A program made the position numbers and the translations under genes. Below, piece by piece: positions 5,788 through 6,878 of a stretch of DNA of 6,878 bases. The DNA lies in NCBI GenBank assembly GCA_050733695.1, contig JBOHTO010000145.1:1-6878 (forward strand), written 5' to 3'. The notes under the pieces were generated by a model. The model was not told the origin of the DNA. It searched no databases and was given only the letters and a program-made list of their open reading frames with translations. How positions within the stretch are numbered: position 1 is the stretch's first letter; every line of letters begins with the position of its first letter. This stretch comes from JBOHTO01 sp050733695. GTDB taxonomy: Bacteria; Gemmatimonadota; Gemmatimonadetes; Gemmatimonadales; Gemmatimonadaceae.

Positions 5788-6650
5788 TCTCCCGTCTCCG
5801 CGATCGTGCCATGGTCGTCGATCGCGCCGTAATCGTCCGACTGCCGCACGAGCGAGAGCAGCCACGGGTGCAGCAGCGCGTTACCGGCGACTATCCCGCC
5901 GTGGGACACGGGCGCCGGACTTCCCTCGAGATCGGTCGCGACGCCTCCGGCCTCGCGCACCATGAGGAGGCCCGCGGCCACGTCCCACGGTGCGAGCCGG
6001 AGCTCCCAGAACCCATCGAAGCGGCCGCACGCCACGTCCGCCAGGTCGAGTGCCGCCGAGCCCGCGCGCCGCACGCCCGCCGTCTGCCGGATCACCGTGC
6101 CCAACTGTCGCTGGTAACCCGGCAGCAGCTCCAGATGCTTGAAGGGAAAGCCGGTCCCGATGAGCGCGCGGCCCGGGTCGCCGAGCGATGATACGGCGAT
6201 CGGCTCGCCATTCCGCCTCGCGCCGGCGCCGGCGGTCGCGGTGAAGAGCTCACCCGTGGTGACGTTGAGCACCACGCCGGCCGCGAGCTCGCCATCGCGA
6301 AGCGCTGCGATGGAGACTGCATACTCGGGATATCCGTGCAGGAAGTTGGTCGTACCGTCGAGCGGGTCGACGATGAATGCCAACCCGGACCCGCCGCCGA
6401 CGTCGGGCGACAGCTCCTCGCCCACGATCATCGCCGCAGGATGCCGAGCGACGATGATCTCCGCGATGGCGCGTTCGGCGGCGCGGTCCACCTCGCTCAC
6501 GAAGTCCGCCGGCCTCTTTTCCTCCCAGGCGAGGGCGGACATGGAGCCCGCGTCGCGGCTGCGGGATGCTATGATATCCGCCGCGCGAACGGCCGCCGCG
6601 ACGGCGGTCGCGAGAAGATCCCTGTGCTGCGCGCGCGAAGCATCAGGCAT
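5784..6650 (-). CDS. Inositol monophosphatase family protein (SuhB-like)
   Basis: A Mg-dependent, lithium-sensitive-type phosphatase superfamily member; likely substrates are inositol-1-phosphate or related sugar/nucleotide monophosphates. The 288-residue product has VGEEL (76-80), DPLDGTTNFLHGYP (95-108, metal ligands Asp95 and Asp98), and the second signature WDVAAGLLMVREAGG (222-236, Asp223), so both family motifs are intact. KRPADFVSEVDRAAE (45-59) matches the upstream K...D...T/S-E-x-D region. It could also be a HisN-type histidinol-phosphatase or a PAP/fructose-bisphosphatase relative; the sequence alone does not decide. I chose ATG 6650 because it gives near-family length; a GTG at 6683 would place the inverted repeat 6665-6685 inside the gene. 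No clear ribosome-binding site precedes it. It is the first gene of a two-gene unit with ftcD. Confidence 0.93.
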   Translation of the reverse strand: MPDASRAQHRDLLATAVAAAVRAADIIASRSRDAGSMSALAWEEKRPADFVSEVDRAAERAIAEIIVARHPAAMIVGEELSPDVGGGSGLAFIVDPLDGTTNFLHGYPEYAVSIAALRDGELAAGVVLNVTTGELFTATAGAGARRNGEPIAVSSLGDPGRALIGTGFPFKHLELLPGYQRQLGTVIRQTAGVRRAGSAALDLADVACGRFDGFWELRLAPWDVAAGLLMVREAGGVATDLEGSPAPVSHGGIVAGNALLHPWLLSLVRQSDDYGAIDDHGTIAETGE

Positions 6651-6664
6651 GGGGCGGCGCCGCA

Positions 6665-6685
6665 GCGTGCGGGCGGAACGCACGC
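6665..6685. repeat. Inverted repeat in the divergent intergenic region
   Basis: GCGTGCG (6665-6671) and CGCACGC (6679-6685) form a perfect 7-base inverted repeat with a seven-base spacer. It sits 14 bases upstream of the phosphatase start and about 46 bases upstream of trpS. It could be an operator or a 5'-leader hairpin of the - strand transcript. GC richness makes chance repeats of this size fairly common. Confidence 0.35.
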
Positions 6686-6696
6686 GCGTCGATTGC

Positions 6697-6725
6697 TTGC
6701 GGCCGATTCCGCGGCCCGGTACGTT
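6697..6725 (+). promoter_or_regulatory. Possible trpS promoter (leaderless type)
   Basis: TTGCGG (6697-6702) and TACGTT (6720-6725) are separated by exactly 17 bases. TACGTT fits the TAnnnT form of -10 element and ends six bases before the trpS ATG at 6732, the spacing known for leaderless transcripts in some bacteria such as Deinococcus. No Shine-Dalgarno-like sequence precedes trpS, which agrees with leaderless initiation. The matches to the consensus hexamers are only three of six each, so this is a hypothesis. Confidence 0.35.
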
Positions 6726-6731
6726 GCTCGG

Positions 6732-6878
6732 ATGTCACGGGTTTTCAGCGGAATCCAGCCGTCGGGCGAGCTGCACATCGGAAACTACCTGGGTGCCGTC
6801 AAGAACTGGGTTGCGCTGCAGCATCAACACGAGTGCCTGTTTTGTATCGTGAATTACCACGCGATAACGGTGCCGTCC
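6732..6878 (+). CDS. trpS: Tryptophanyl-tRNA synthetase (3'-partial)
   Basis: This class I synthetase charges tRNA-Trp with tryptophan. Only the first 49 residues are in the window, with no stop before the right edge. MSRVFSGIQPSGELHIGNY carries the ATP-binding HIGH-type signature (HIGN), and GAVKNWVALQ then CLFCIVNYHAITVPS are characteristic of bacterial TrpRS. The ATG at 6732 lies at the expected family N-terminus. It is divergent from the phosphatase gene, with 81 bases between the starts, and has no obvious ribosome-binding site. Confidence 0.95.
   Translation, partial: MSRVFSGIQPSGELHIGNYLGAVKNWVALQHQHECLFCIVNYHAITVPS

Noticed and set aside
4084..5832. 582-residue open frame on the plus strand
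   Set aside because: It lies opposite the fused ftcD, which has family motifs over its whole length. The plus-strand translation is low-complexity Arg/Ala/Gly-rich without domains.
5788..5865. Longer ftcD start at 5865
   Set aside because: The added residues are Arg-rich and overlap the end of the phosphatase gene. GTG 5787 begins exactly at the family N-terminus and has a well-spaced GGAGA.
6651..6683. Longer phosphatase start at GTG 6683
   Set aside because: It has no ribosome-binding site, and the added Arg-rich residues are not found in the family.

Overview
This GC-rich bacterial window carries the distal part of a ribosomal-protein/secretion cluster on the + strand (end of the spc operon), followed by two genes on the - strand that converge on it, and the start of trpS at the right edge. 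The gene order rpsE-rpmD-rplO-secY-adk-map is classic for bacteria. The high GC, the secY-adk-map order, a long Gly/Arg-rich N-terminal extension on ribosomal protein S5 and a zinc-type adenylate kinase point to a GC-rich phylum. Gemmatimonadota is my best guess, at low confidence and from memory of family sequences only.

Layout. (1) 1-668: rpsE, open at the left edge; its first ~143 bases encode an RGG-like tract of 37 Gly, 8 Arg and 2 Gln. (2) 668-1392: rpmD and rplO, tightly packed. (3) 1394-2725: secY, one base after rplO. (4) 2726-2795: a short spacer holding a strong near-perfect hairpin (2743-2777). (5) 2796-3431: adk, with an altered signature (DG-VV-R instead of DG-FP-R) and a shortened Cys3Asp zinc knuckle in the lid. 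(6) 3428-4183: map, overlapping adk by GTGA. The expected continuation (infA-rpmJ-rpsM-rpsK-rpsD-rpoA-rplQ) is absent; only 20 bases separate map from the convergent - strand unit. (7) 5787-4204 (-): a fused glutamate formiminotransferase/formimidoyl-THF cyclodeaminase, translationally coupled by a GTGA overlap to (8) 6650-5784 (-): an inositol monophosphatase family enzyme. (9) 6651-6731: a divergent intergenic region with an inverted repeat and a possible leaderless-type promoter. (10) 6732 to the right edge: the first 49 codons of trpS.

The + strand genes couple 50S/30S subunit components with the SecY translocon, nucleotide balance (Adk) and N-terminal Met removal (MetAP). The - strand pair links one-carbon/histidine-degradation chemistry to a sugar/inositol phosphatase with no obvious pathway partner here. 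No mobile element, CRISPR array, tRNA or rRNA is visible. I do not see a clearly new multi-gene system; the most unusual items are the S5 RGG tract, the secY-adk hairpin, the Adk motif change and the break in gene order after map.
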